DNA of 55,372 bases from Xanthobacteraceae bacterium (lineage in GTDB: Bacteria; Pseudomonadota; Alphaproteobacteria; Rhizobiales; Xanthobacteraceae), in contig JASHRW010000184.1 of NCBI GenBank assembly GCA_030037065.1, forward strand, positions 1-55,372, read 5' to 3'. A program made the translations under genes and the position numbers. Below are positions 31,095 through 38,913 of this stretch, piece by piece. The notes under the pieces are model-generated. The model was not told the DNA's origin. It saw nothing but the letters and a program-made list of their open reading frames with translations, and ran no database searches. Each line of letters begins with the position of its first letter. Position 1 is the stretch's first letter.

Positions 31095-32891
31095 CTACTG
31101 CAGCTGCAGCTGCAAGAGTTCGCGCACGTATTTCACCGGCGTGGCAAAGGACACGTGTTCGGAGCGCGTCGAGCCGTATGTCAACAATCCGAGCACTTGG
31201 CCGTCGGACGTCAGCACCGGGCCGCCGCTGTCGCCCGCAGAGGCGGAAATATCGAGTTGATACGTGTCGCCGAGCGAGCCCAAAGTGGTCAGGTTGCCTT
31301 GCGATTGGTCCGGACCTTGTTCTTTACGCTGCGGACTGAGCTTGGAGAGAGTGCCCTCGGTGACCGTCGGCTCGGGAATCATCACGCCGCGTGTGGCGAC
31401 GTGGCCGGCCTCATTGGTGTGTTGGATCAGGAGTGTTTTCTGCGATATGCCGGGGTAGCCGAGCAGAACGATGCGCTGACCTACTTTGGCGTCGTACTCC
31501 TTTGGCACCAGATCAAGCTTGCTCAAGGAGTCCGGCGTGTCGATCTTGAGCACCGCCACGTCCGCATCGATCGAAGTCCGCAGCAGAGTGGCGTTGATGC
31601 TCATGCGCGTTCCGGGAAATTGGACGCTCAGCACCTCGTTATTGGCGAAGACCTCGCGTCTATCTTGCGAGATCAGAACGGGTCTGTTGCCTTCGAAAAC
31701 ATAACCGCCACTGTCGGGAATCCAATTGGAAAGTTTCTTGTCGCTGTCTTCATCCCACATGTCCGCGATGGTGTATCTTAACCTGCCATTGAGGGTATAA
31801 ATCGCACCTCGCCATGTGCCGTTCCCTGGAAAATCTTCGTAACGGGTCTTCCAAGCAGCCGCCATGTGTTTGTTGGTAAGGATGAAGCCGCGGGAGTCGA
31901 TCACGAAGCCGCTTCCAGTACTGTCCTCTCCGATCGGCAGCGTAGCAGCCTTATCGTCAAGTGTGAGCCAGCGCACCACGGTGCCGTCCTTCAATCTCAC
32001 GAAGCAGGGCAGCCACTGGCCGCTGTCCTTCACATAGCGCTGAAACAAGGGCTTTCGCGTCTCCCCATCGAAGAGCGCCCACTTGTTCTCGACATAAACC
32101 GTGGCATTTCCCATTTTTGTGATCTGATCGGGGCTGAGGCCTGTTGCCTTAGCAATCGCTGCGTTGGTCTGGGCCCTGGTTTGTTCAGCTTTTGCCTCCG
32201 CGGCTGCAAGCTCCTGCGCCATTTGGACGTTGACCTCGTGGCTGTGCCACAGGAGTGCGCCGCCGCCCAAAACTGCCAGAACCACAACCGCCGCGATTGA
32301 ACCGATCAAAACACCTCTGGCCTTGCGCCGCTCGTCGAACAGCATGCGTTGGATCGTGGCTTTGCCGATCGGCACCTTGGCGAGCGCGGCAGTGTCGGTC
32401 GCAGCCGTTCGCTGCCGCGTGTCAGCCGCCGCATGCTCCACCGTAGCTCCGGCTTTTGGCGCCGGCGTGAGGATGCGCGTTTCCGCGTCGGCCGCAGCCA
32501 CACTGGCCGCCGCCATCGAACGCGTGCGCGCCGGCAAATTCGCCGGGCGCGGCTGTACGTCGAATATGAACTTCGGCCCGCCGGAACCGAGTTCGACAAT
32601 ATCCTCCGGCAACAGCTCGACCTCGCCGCCGATGCGCTCGCCATTGAGAAAAGTGCCGTTGCTGCTGTTGAGATCGGCAAGGCGAAAATAAAGTTCCTTA
32701 TCGTTGTTCACACGGATGACGGCGTGCCTGCGGCTTACTTCGTCGTCGCGCGCCAAATCATAGTTGAGGCGCGAGGTTGGATCCCGGCCGATGGTGATTT
32801 CCTGCAAGCCCGCAAGATCGAACTGCTCGATTTGGTTGATCTTCGAGCCGCTCAAATGACGAATGACGATTCGCGCCGTCGATGCTGCCAT
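31095..32891 (-). CDS. FHA domain-transmembrane-trypsin-like serine protease
   Basis: A 598-residue protein from the ATG at 32891 (SD GAGGGAAA; an upstream in-frame ATG at 32933 is poorly supported). An N-terminal FHA domain (31-108) has the phosphothreonine-binding signature ITIGRDPTS, VSRRHA and NSSNGTFLNG. A Thr-rich linker (about 137-182), one membrane helix (193-215) flanked by basic residues on the N-side, and a short coiled coil follow. The C-terminal half is a trypsin-like protease with His342 (TNKHMAAA), Asp444 (DADVAVLKI) and Ser555 (GDSGGP). Prediction: cytosolic phospho-reader, periplasmic protease. It is the first gene of the FHA-PP2C-kinase operon, so phosphorylation inside may switch proteolysis outside. 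Fusion of FHA to trypsin is uncommon. Confidence 0.92.
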   Translation of the reverse strand: MAASTARIVIRHLSGSKINQIEQFDLAGLQEITIGRDPTSRLNYDLARDDEVSRRHAVIRVNNDKELYFRLADLNSSNGTFLNGERIGGEVELLPEDIVELGSGGPKFIFDVQPRPANLPARTRSMAAASVAAADAETRILTPAPKAGATVEHAAADTRQRTAATDTAALAKVPIGKATIQRMLFDERRKARGVLIGSIAAVVVLAVLGGGALLWHSHEVNVQMAQELAAAEAKAEQTRAQTNAAIAKATGLSPDQITKMGNATVYVENKWALFDGETRKPLFQRYVKDSGQWLPCFVRLKDGTVVRWLTLDDKAATLPIGEDSTGSGFVIDSRGFILTNKHMAAAWKTRYEDFPGNGTWRGAIYTLNGRLRYTIADMWDEDSDKKLSNWIPDSGGYVFEGNRPVLISQDRREVFANNEVLSVQFPGTRMSINATLLRTSIDADVAVLKIDTPDSLSKLDLVPKEYDAKVGQRIVLLGYPGISQKTLLIQHTNEAGHVATRGVMIPEPTVTEGTLSKLSPQRKEQGPDQSQGNLTTLGSLGDTYQLDISASAGDSGGPVLTSDGQVLGLLTYGSTRSEHVSFATPVKYVRELLQLQLQ

Positions 32892-33145
32892 AGAGTTTCC
32901 CTCGCGCTCGCGTTCCTTGAACGCGTCCAGCACAATTCATGCCGCAAATTGGGGCTAAAATCGACGCGCCGAACCCTCAAAATGCCGCCTTTGCCGTTCG
33001 GGCGACCATACTTCAAACAGTATCATTTTCAATGGGATCGGGGTTCCCAGCCTTCGGCGCGGGCGCCCGGTAGATTCCCATATTGTTTCAACAAGTTATA
33101 AGCGTCGCGCGGCGGATTGCGACGGCGTATTGGACGCCCGTCGGT

Positions 33146-33352
33146 TCAAAATAATGTCGGCGCGAGAATGATGGCGAGCAGGAGACCTATCAAGGCAAGA
33201 CAGAAATTCAATTGTCCGGATTGCAACCTCATGAATCCATCTGCGACGGTATACACCGCGCGAGTGAACGGAGCGAAGAGATAAGGCCCGAATACTGGAG
33301 CGACCTCATGCGAAAAGACCAAGCGATGCACGAAGTAGGTCAGCTCGCGCGG
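33146..33352 (-). pseudogene. Possible C-terminal remnant of a hydrogenase-4 subunit B/NuoL-like membrane protein
   Basis: A short open stretch ending in TGA at 33146 encodes a plausible membrane-protein tail (ELTYFVHRLVFSHEVAPV..., then FTRAVYTVADGFMRLQSG, a hydrophobic helix and a short end). It resembles the C-terminus of HyfB/NuoL-type proton-conducting subunits, and the sense becomes unprotein-like within the end of the oxygenase gene upstream. No full gene, no SD for the GTG at 33331, and no other hydrogenase genes are present, so a decayed remnant joined to the oxygenase gene by rearrangement is the best reading. Family match is by eye and tentative. Confidence 0.4.
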
Positions 33353-34488
33353 CGTTCGTCTGCGCGCTCTCCGTCGGCGAACAAGCGGTCGGATTCCGCG
33401 ACGTAGGGCGCCGCGCTTTGGTGCAGCCTCGAATTATTGGCCTCGCGCAACGCCGCATCGGCCTCGCCGTAGAGGAAGGGCAGGAAGGCATAGCGTCGGC
33501 CTGCGGTCACCGGGGTGACCTGGTGCAACGCCCCGCAGGAAAACACGATGGCGCCGCCGTGCGGCGCGCGGTAGGTGCGCCGGCCGAACTCCGGCAGCAC
33601 GAGATCGCCGCCCTCATAGTCCTTGTTCAGGTTGATGGAGACGGCGAAACGCCGATGCTGCGCGCCGATATTGACGTTGTCGCGGTGGCGGGAGAAATGA
33701 CCGCCGACAGCGCTGTCGTAGCAGGCCACGATGTAGCGATCCATGCGCGTGGCTTCAAACTGAAAAAATTGCCCGATCGCGGGCAAGAGGCGGCGGACGA
33801 TGCTGTTGCGTATCGCCTCGCGAAGCACCGGATGGGCAACGACGAGATCGCTGCGGCGTTTCATCCGATAGTCGACGACCCGCGTGGTCTTGCCGTCGGC
33901 GTCGAACAGAAAACCCGAATCCTTGCCGCCGAATTTATCGTAAAGCTGGACGAGCACCTCGCAGAGGGCAAAATCGAGCACCCGCGGTACGATCAGCACC
34001 GGCGCGGTGAGCGGCACGCCGGCGGAGTCGTCGACGTCAGGCAGGCTGCGCAGGACGTTGCGCACGGACTGCGCATGGCCTTCCGGATAGTCCCACGGAA
34101 TATTGGCGACCGCGCGCAGCATCGGATCGAGCACGATGGTGCGCGGCTTTTCGGCCGCGCCATAGCAGGCGCTCAATTCGCCGTCATAATCGGTGATGAA
34201 GGAAACCGCCGCCGAAGAGTACTTCAGATAGGCCGGATCGCCGGGCGGCGCGGCGAGTACACCGTAGAACACGAGCCGGTCCTCATCGAACAGCCGCGTG
34301 TCGCCTAGCAATAGCGAAAGCTCTTGCTGTGCGCGCGGATTGGCTGGCGAGCCGAGGAAACTGAGCACGATCCAGCGGCCGGCGGCGACCTGCAGGTTGA
34401 AGGCGCCGCCGGCGAGCAGCGGTGCCGAGAACCACGGCACCGGATCGCCCAAAGTGACGCCGTGGGGGCCGGATCGGCTTGTTTCCAT
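33340..34488 (-). CDS. Redoxin-like/2-oxoglutarate-Fe(II) oxygenase fusion protein
   Basis: A 382-residue cytosolic protein. Residues 8-150 have a thioredoxin-fold peroxiredoxin-like sequence (LGDPVPWFSAPLLAGG, WIVLSFLGSPANP), but the position of the peroxidatic cysteine is not Cys, so peroxidase activity is doubtful. Residues about 165-345 form a prolyl-4-hydroxylase-type double-stranded beta helix: iron-binding HxD in FSRHRDNV, the distal His in GALHQVTPV and the 2-oxoglutarate-binding Arg in GRRYAFLPFLYG. Expected chemistry is hydroxylation of a peptide or small molecule. It is transcribed away from a TPR-ATP-grasp gene, a pairing that suggests a peptide-modifying or ligase pathway. Confidence 0.85.
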   Translation of the reverse strand: METSRSGPHGVTLGDPVPWFSAPLLAGGAFNLQVAAGRWIVLSFLGSPANPRAQQELSLLLGDTRLFDEDRLVFYGVLAAPPGDPAYLKYSSAAVSFITDYDGELSACYGAAEKPRTIVLDPMLRAVANIPWDYPEGHAQSVRNVLRSLPDVDDSAGVPLTAPVLIVPRVLDFALCEVLVQLYDKFGGKDSGFLFDADGKTTRVVDYRMKRRSDLVVAHPVLREAIRNSIVRRLLPAIGQFFQFEATRMDRYIVACYDSAVGGHFSRHRDNVNIGAQHRRFAVSINLNKDYEGGDLVLPEFGRRTYRAPHGGAIVFSCGALHQVTPVTAGRRYAFLPFLYGEADAALREANNSRLHQSAAPYVAESDRLFADGERADERRAS

Positions 34489-34601
34489 AGCGGAACACCT
34501 TTGTGGGGACAGGCAACTCCGGCCGGATGATGATGTTTCATGGTAAATTTTGCTCTAATTGCTCCCGGGGGGCGATTCGCGGGGGCATATCAGAGGCGGC
34601 C

Positions 34602-36092
34602 GTGAACGATCGTCCGGCACTGAGCTATCGCGATGTCCGCATCAACCTGCTTGACCGGTTGCTGGAGGGAAATCCGGACGCTATCGAGGCGCGCTACGAG
34701 CGCGCCGGCCTCTTGCGCGAGCAGGGTTCGTTCGAGGCGGCCAAGCGCGACTACCTCGAACTGATCCGCCGCAAACCCGACGACTTCGGCGTTTTGAACG
34801 ATTTCGGCACGCTGGTGCTCAGGGCCGGATATCGGGGCGCGGCACGCTCGCTGTTCGGCGAGGCGGTCCGCCGCCATCCGAATAATCCGATGGGGCACGT
34901 CAACCTCGCCAATCTGCTGTTGCTCACGGGCGAGCACGAGCAGGCACGCGGCCACTTCGAAGCGGCGTTGCGCATCGATCCACATCACATCCATGCGCAT
35001 CGCGGCATGGGCAATCTTTTGGCCGAGATCGGCGATGAGGGCGGTGCCCGCCGGCATCGCGATAAAGGCTTCAAGAACGACTTCCTCACCACCTTGCCGT
35101 ATCGCGGCAATCGCGCGCCGATCAAAGTGCTGCTCCTGATTTCGGCGGCCGGCGGAAATGCGCCGACGGCTTCGCTTCTCGATGACGATGTGTTTCAGAC
35201 GACCGTTGTGGCGGCCGAGTATTATGATGACAAGATTCCGCTGCCGCCGCACGATCTCGTCTTTAACAGCATCGGCGACGCGGATGTTTGCGCCGAGGGA
35301 TTGCAAGCGGCCTGCTCAATCCTCGCGCGGACGGCGCGGCCTATCGTCAACCATCCGGTTGCGGTGCTGAAAACCGGCCGTGCGGCGAATGTTGCTCGCT
35401 TGCGCGGCATGCCGAATATTATCGTTCCGCGCATGGCGAGGCTGCCGCGACGCGCGCTGGCTGGCGCGGATGCGGCCGGCATCGTCGCCCGCCACGATTT
35501 TTTCTTTCCGATTCTGGCGCGCGCGCCGGGTTTTCATACCGGCCACCATTTCGTGCGTGCCGAAACCGCGCAGGAGCTCGCGGCGGCAATGGAGAGGTTT
35601 CCCGGCGAGGACGTCTGGCTGATCGAGCAGCTTGATGCTCGGGACGGCGAAGGCTTTTTTCGCAAGTTTCGCGTCATGATCGTCGACCGCAAAATATATC
35701 CGCTGCACTTGGCAATCTCGCGAAACTGGAAAGTGCATTATTTCACGGCCGACATGGCTGGTTCGGTCGACAATCGGGCAAAGGAAGTTCCATTTCTAAA
35801 AGATATGGCAAGCGCCGTCGGCAGCCGCGGCATGGCGGCGCTGCAACGAATCGCCGAGATGCTCGACCTCGACTACGGAGGCATCGATTTTGCCGTGAAC
35901 GCAGGGGGCGATATTCTGTTTTTCGAGGCCAACGCCACTATGGTCATGGTGCCGCTGTCGGCCGACGAGAAATGGGCTTATCGCCGGCCGGCCTTCGACG
36001 CCGTATTTGCTGCCGTGCGCACAATGCTCGTGGAGCGGTCGGCGGCGGCGCAAGGGGCAGGAAGCCTTGCGCGCAGAGCCTCCGCTCAATAG
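34602..36092 (+). CDS. TPR-repeat/ATP-grasp ligase-like protein
   Basis: About 496 residues from the GTG at 34602 (AGAGG upstream); the frame is open from GTG 34503 and contains ATG at 34527, so the exact start is uncertain. The N-terminal part (about 10-165) has three to four TPR units (ARYERAGLLREQGSFEAAKR, NLANLLLLTGEHEQARGHFE). The rest (about 190-480) reads as an ATP-grasp fold of the RimK/D-Ala ligase type, with a segment GEDVWLIEQLD, KFRVMIVDRKIYPLHLAIS and the metal-binding end GGIDFAVN...LFFEANATM. Such enzymes form amide or peptide bonds through acyl phosphates. It runs convergent with the TonB receptor gene, overlapping it by seven bases, and divergent from the oxygenase. Confidence 0.75.
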   Translation: MNDRPALSYRDVRINLLDRLLEGNPDAIEARYERAGLLREQGSFEAAKRDYLELIRRKPDDFGVLNDFGTLVLRAGYRGAARSLFGEAVRRHPNNPMGHVNLANLLLLTGEHEQARGHFEAALRIDPHHIHAHRGMGNLLAEIGDEGGARRHRDKGFKNDFLTTLPYRGNRAPIKVLLLISAAGGNAPTASLLDDDVFQTTVVAAEYYDDKIPLPPHDLVFNSIGDADVCAEGLQAACSILARTARPIVNHPVAVLKTGRAANVARLRGMPNIIVPRMARLPRRALAGADAAGIVARHDFFFPILARAPGFHTGHHFVRAETAQELAAAMERFPGEDVWLIEQLDARDGEGFFRKFRVMIVDRKIYPLHLAISRNWKVHYFTADMAGSVDNRAKEVPFLKDMASAVGSRGMAALQRIAEMLDLDYGGIDFAVNAGGDILFFEANATMVMVPLSADEKWAYRRPAFDAVFAAVRTMLVERSAAAQGAGSLARRASAQ

Positions 36093-38542
36093 TGCAGGCT
36101 TGCCTTCACGTAGTAGGTGCGCGGGTCGCCCACATAGCCGCCGGCGCTCTCGGCGAATGTGAAATATTCGACATTGGCGATATTCTTGATGCCGATCTGC
36201 GCGTCCCAGTTCGTCGCATAGTAGCCAAACATGGCGTCAATCACGGTTGAATCCGGGATCCACGACGTATCGCCGCTGTTGGCGTAGGTCTTGCTGTTGT
36301 AGGACAGGCCGCCGCCGATGCGGAATCCATGAATTCCATTGATGGCGAAATCGTAGGTCGTCCACGTATTGAAAATGTATCGCGGAACACCGACCGGCCA
36401 GTTGCCGATCTGCGACGGCGTCCCCGGCACCGCGGTCAGCACCGCGTTTTGCGCGGTAGCATTGGCCAAGAGCTTCCATTGCGGGGTGATGGCGAATTGC
36501 AGGTCCGCATCGACGCCGCGCGAGTTCTGCGCGTTGAACGAAATGGTGTCCGTCGTCGTATTTTCGGTAAACACATTGGTGCGGTAGATTGCGAAAGCGG
36601 CGGGCGTGAAGACGAGACGGCCGTCCGGCGTCGAGAACTTGATGCCGGCTTCGTATTCGAGACCCGATTCGGGTGCAAACACGCCGTTCTGCGTCGTCTC
36701 CGAGTTGAAGTTGGTCAGATAGCTCTTCGAGACGCCGGCGAACGGCGCCACTCCGGGAAGAAGTTTGTACAATGTGCCGACGCTCCAGCTGGTGGGGGTA
36801 TCGACTTCGGTATCGACCACTCCGGGTTCGAGTGGAGTGCCGTTCTGTTCGAACCGGCCGGGCGCCGGATTGGTGGCGGATTGCGCCACATAGGCGAGCG
36901 GTGTCAATTCCTCGTACCAGTGCTCCTGGCGAATCCCGAGGCGCACCTTCCATTGGTCGGTGACGTCGATCTGGTCCGTGGCATAAGCGCTGAGATAAAG
37001 CGCGCGAAGCTCGTCCTCCATGCCGGGAAGCGCAGCCGTGCGCTCGAACGCGAGACCGTTGGTCGAGGTCTCCGGAATCACCGGCGCGAAGATGTTGGTG
37101 ATGTTGGGCAGATTTGCCGTGAGGCGGTCGTCGTCGATGCTCTGCCATTCGACCTGCGTGCCGGTCAGCAAGGTGTGTCCGACGCTGCCGGTATGGAATT
37201 TCCAGACCGGCTCGAATTGATAGATGAAGTCGTCGTCATGATCGGTCTGCTCGCGCAGTTGTCGACACCCGCTCGTCACCGTCGGGGATGGGCAATTGGC
37301 GACTCCTTCCTCAAACACGCCGCCGACGTCCGTGATTGTTCCGCCGCCGGAATTGCGCAGGATAGAGACGTCACGGTGGGTGAACGCCAGCCGGTTGTTG
37401 ACGGTGAGATAATCGGCGATCCACCAGGAATCGACTACGGTCCCGCGTTCCATGGTCTGGTCGCCGTAGCCGAATGGCGTCGCATAAAAGGCCGTGTTCG
37501 GCACACTGGTCAGCGGCGTGCCGGCATCACTTTTGCCGTTGAAATAAAGAATGCCGTAGCTGTCGGTTGTGCGGTCGATATCGCGAGCATCGAGCGCGAC
37601 GGTGGTGACGTGGTTGTCGTGCTTCCAAGTCCATTCGGGGCGCAGTTCATAGTTTGCGCTCGAAATGTCGCGGAAGCCGTCGGAATGCTGAAAGAGGCCG
37701 TCGATCCGGTAAGTTAGGCCCGGCACAGTGGTCGGTCCGGTCGCGTAGATGCTGGTCATCCACGAGCCGAATGAGCCGATCTGCCCGCTGATGCCGTAGC
37801 CGGGCACCGAAGAAGGCAGGAAGTGGATGATGTCGATGCTGCCACCCGGAGTGGTGCTGCCGAACAGGGCGGAGCCCGGACCTTTGAGCACCTCGATGCT
37901 CTGCACGCCGTTCATCGAATGTGGAAAGCCGTTGAACTGGTCGCCGTCGGGGAATTGGTCGCTGTAGATGCGCGCGTCCATGCCGCGGATGGTAAAGCGG
38001 TCAAAAAATCCGTAGCTCGATGAACCGCCGATATTAATGCCGCTCACGTCTTGAACAGCATCGGCGAGGCTGGTGCCGCCTTGTTCGCTGACGATTGTGT
38101 GCGGCACGACGACGACGCTTTGCGGCAGGTCGGCGAGCGGAGTGCCGGTCTTGTCCGATGCGGCCGCCTGCTGCAGCGGAACTGACACACCCGCCGTTTC
38201 CCCAGGCGTCGTTGCCGACGTGGGAGCCGCGGCAGTCCCGCCAGGGGAAGCGGCGGGTCCGTGCGTTGCCGTGCGGATACGGTGCCTGACCCGTGGCTTG
38301 GGCTTTGGGGCGGTGACGACGATTTCGGGTACATGCGTTGCAGGTGTGGAAGCCGCGGGTTTCGCCGCTGCGGGTGCTGAAGGTGTGGACGCTGAAGGTG
38401 GAGCAGGCGCCGGCGAGGACGCCGGAACATTCTGCTGTGCGAGCGCAGCCGGGCCAATGACGATTGCCATTGCGACTGCCAGTGCCGGAACCTCTGCCTC
38501 ACGGCGCCGCGCGCGCCGCCAACGAAACCGTTTTCCCGCCAT
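36086..38542 (-). CDS. TonB-dependent siderophore receptor
   Basis: An 818-residue outer-membrane receptor. A signal sequence (AMAIVIGPAALAQ) is followed by an unusually long Ala/Pro-rich linker, a TonB-box-like PEIVVTAP, the plug domain (about 130-235; LPQSVVVVPHTIVSEQGG, FTIRGMDARIYSDQFPDG, IEVLKGPGSALFGSTTPGG) and a 22-strand barrel ending in the aromatic residue Tyr after a Tyr-rich strand (YYVKASLHY). These match the FpvA/FhuA-type ferric-siderophore receptor family. No siderophore biosynthesis genes are nearby, so it probably takes up a foreign siderophore. Iron-dependent regulation is likely; the AT-rich upstream region at 38640-38670 is a candidate operator. Confidence 0.93.
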   Translation of the reverse strand: MAGKRFRWRRARRREAEVPALAVAMAIVIGPAALAQQNVPASSPAPAPPSASTPSAPAAAKPAASTPATHVPEIVVTAPKPKPRVRHRIRTATHGPAASPGGTAAAPTSATTPGETAGVSVPLQQAAASDKTGTPLADLPQSVVVVPHTIVSEQGGTSLADAVQDVSGINIGGSSSYGFFDRFTIRGMDARIYSDQFPDGDQFNGFPHSMNGVQSIEVLKGPGSALFGSTTPGGSIDIIHFLPSSVPGYGISGQIGSFGSWMTSIYATGPTTVPGLTYRIDGLFQHSDGFRDISSANYELRPEWTWKHDNHVTTVALDARDIDRTTDSYGILYFNGKSDAGTPLTSVPNTAFYATPFGYGDQTMERGTVVDSWWIADYLTVNNRLAFTHRDVSILRNSGGGTITDVGGVFEEGVANCPSPTVTSGCRQLREQTDHDDDFIYQFEPVWKFHTGSVGHTLLTGTQVEWQSIDDDRLTANLPNITNIFAPVIPETSTNGLAFERTAALPGMEDELRALYLSAYATDQIDVTDQWKVRLGIRQEHWYEELTPLAYVAQSATNPAPGRFEQNGTPLEPGVVDTEVDTPTSWSVGTLYKLLPGVAPFAGVSKSYLTNFNSETTQNGVFAPESGLEYEAGIKFSTPDGRLVFTPAAFAIYRTNVFTENTTTDTISFNAQNSRGVDADLQFAITPQWKLLANATAQNAVLTAVPGTPSQIGNWPVGVPRYIFNTWTTYDFAINGIHGFRIGGGLSYNSKTYANSGDTSWIPDSTVIDAMFGYYATNWDAQIGIKNIANVEYFTFAESAGGYVGDPRTYYVKASLHY

Positions 38543-38913
38543 CTTGCCCCACCCACTTTAGAACGATGAAAAACTACTGCGATATCAATAGCTTGTACCA
38601 ACGCCAAGTATAGTTTGGCAAGCAAAATAGTCATCCTATAGTAGAATCAAATTATAATAATTCAAATCTGCAGTAGAAATCATGTTTGTGTTCATTCCAG
38701 ACAGGGCGGATTTTCAAGAAAAATCTTGGTCTTGTTTGGCAGCGTGCGTCACCCGCCTCGCTCCCACAGGCGAACGCGCACGGGCTGCGACCGAAAGCCG
38801 CCGTCGCCGGGCAATTTTCAGTGGTCCTGACGGAAGTACGGCCGGCTCTTGATCTTGAGCAGAACGATCGGACTCGCCATCAGCAACACGCTGCGCTCAT
38901 CATTTTGTTGGCA
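38543..38913. other. 371-base AT-rich intergenic region upstream of the siderophore receptor
   Basis: Markedly AT-richer than its surroundings between about 38570 and 38690. On the minus strand a possible promoter TTGAAT-N16-TACTAT reads towards the receptor gene, and a perfect palindrome lies at 38650-38662 (AATTAT-A-ATAATT) overlapping it. A single Irr-box-like half (TTTAGAA) at 38560 has no partner. The remainder towards the malic enzyme shows only a 20-codon frame (38818-38880, minus) of doubtful meaning. Confidence 0.4.
38650..38662. promoter_or_regulatory. Candidate iron-responsive operator palindrome upstream of TonB receptor
   Basis: Perfect 6-bp inverted repeat AATTAT/ATAATT around one base, placed on the minus-strand promoter candidate about 110 bases before the receptor start. 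AT-rich palindromes of this kind are typical of Fur-family sites, but no consensus match is claimed. Confidence 0.3.

Noticed and set aside
28323-32891. STPK-PP2C-FHA trio considered as the regulatory part of a type VI secretion locus.
   Set aside because: No Tss/Hcp/VgrG/ClpV genes are present and the FHA protein carries a trypsin domain instead of the usual Fha architecture.
38555-38575. TTTAGAA near the siderophore receptor start as an Irr box.
   Set aside because: Only one half-site is present; the inverted partner is missing.
38818-38880. A 20-codon minus-strand frame (MASPIVLLKIKSRP...) downstream of malic enzyme.
   Set aside because: It has a protein-like look but no SD, is in the same frame as the malic enzyme after its stop, and is too short to support without conservation data.
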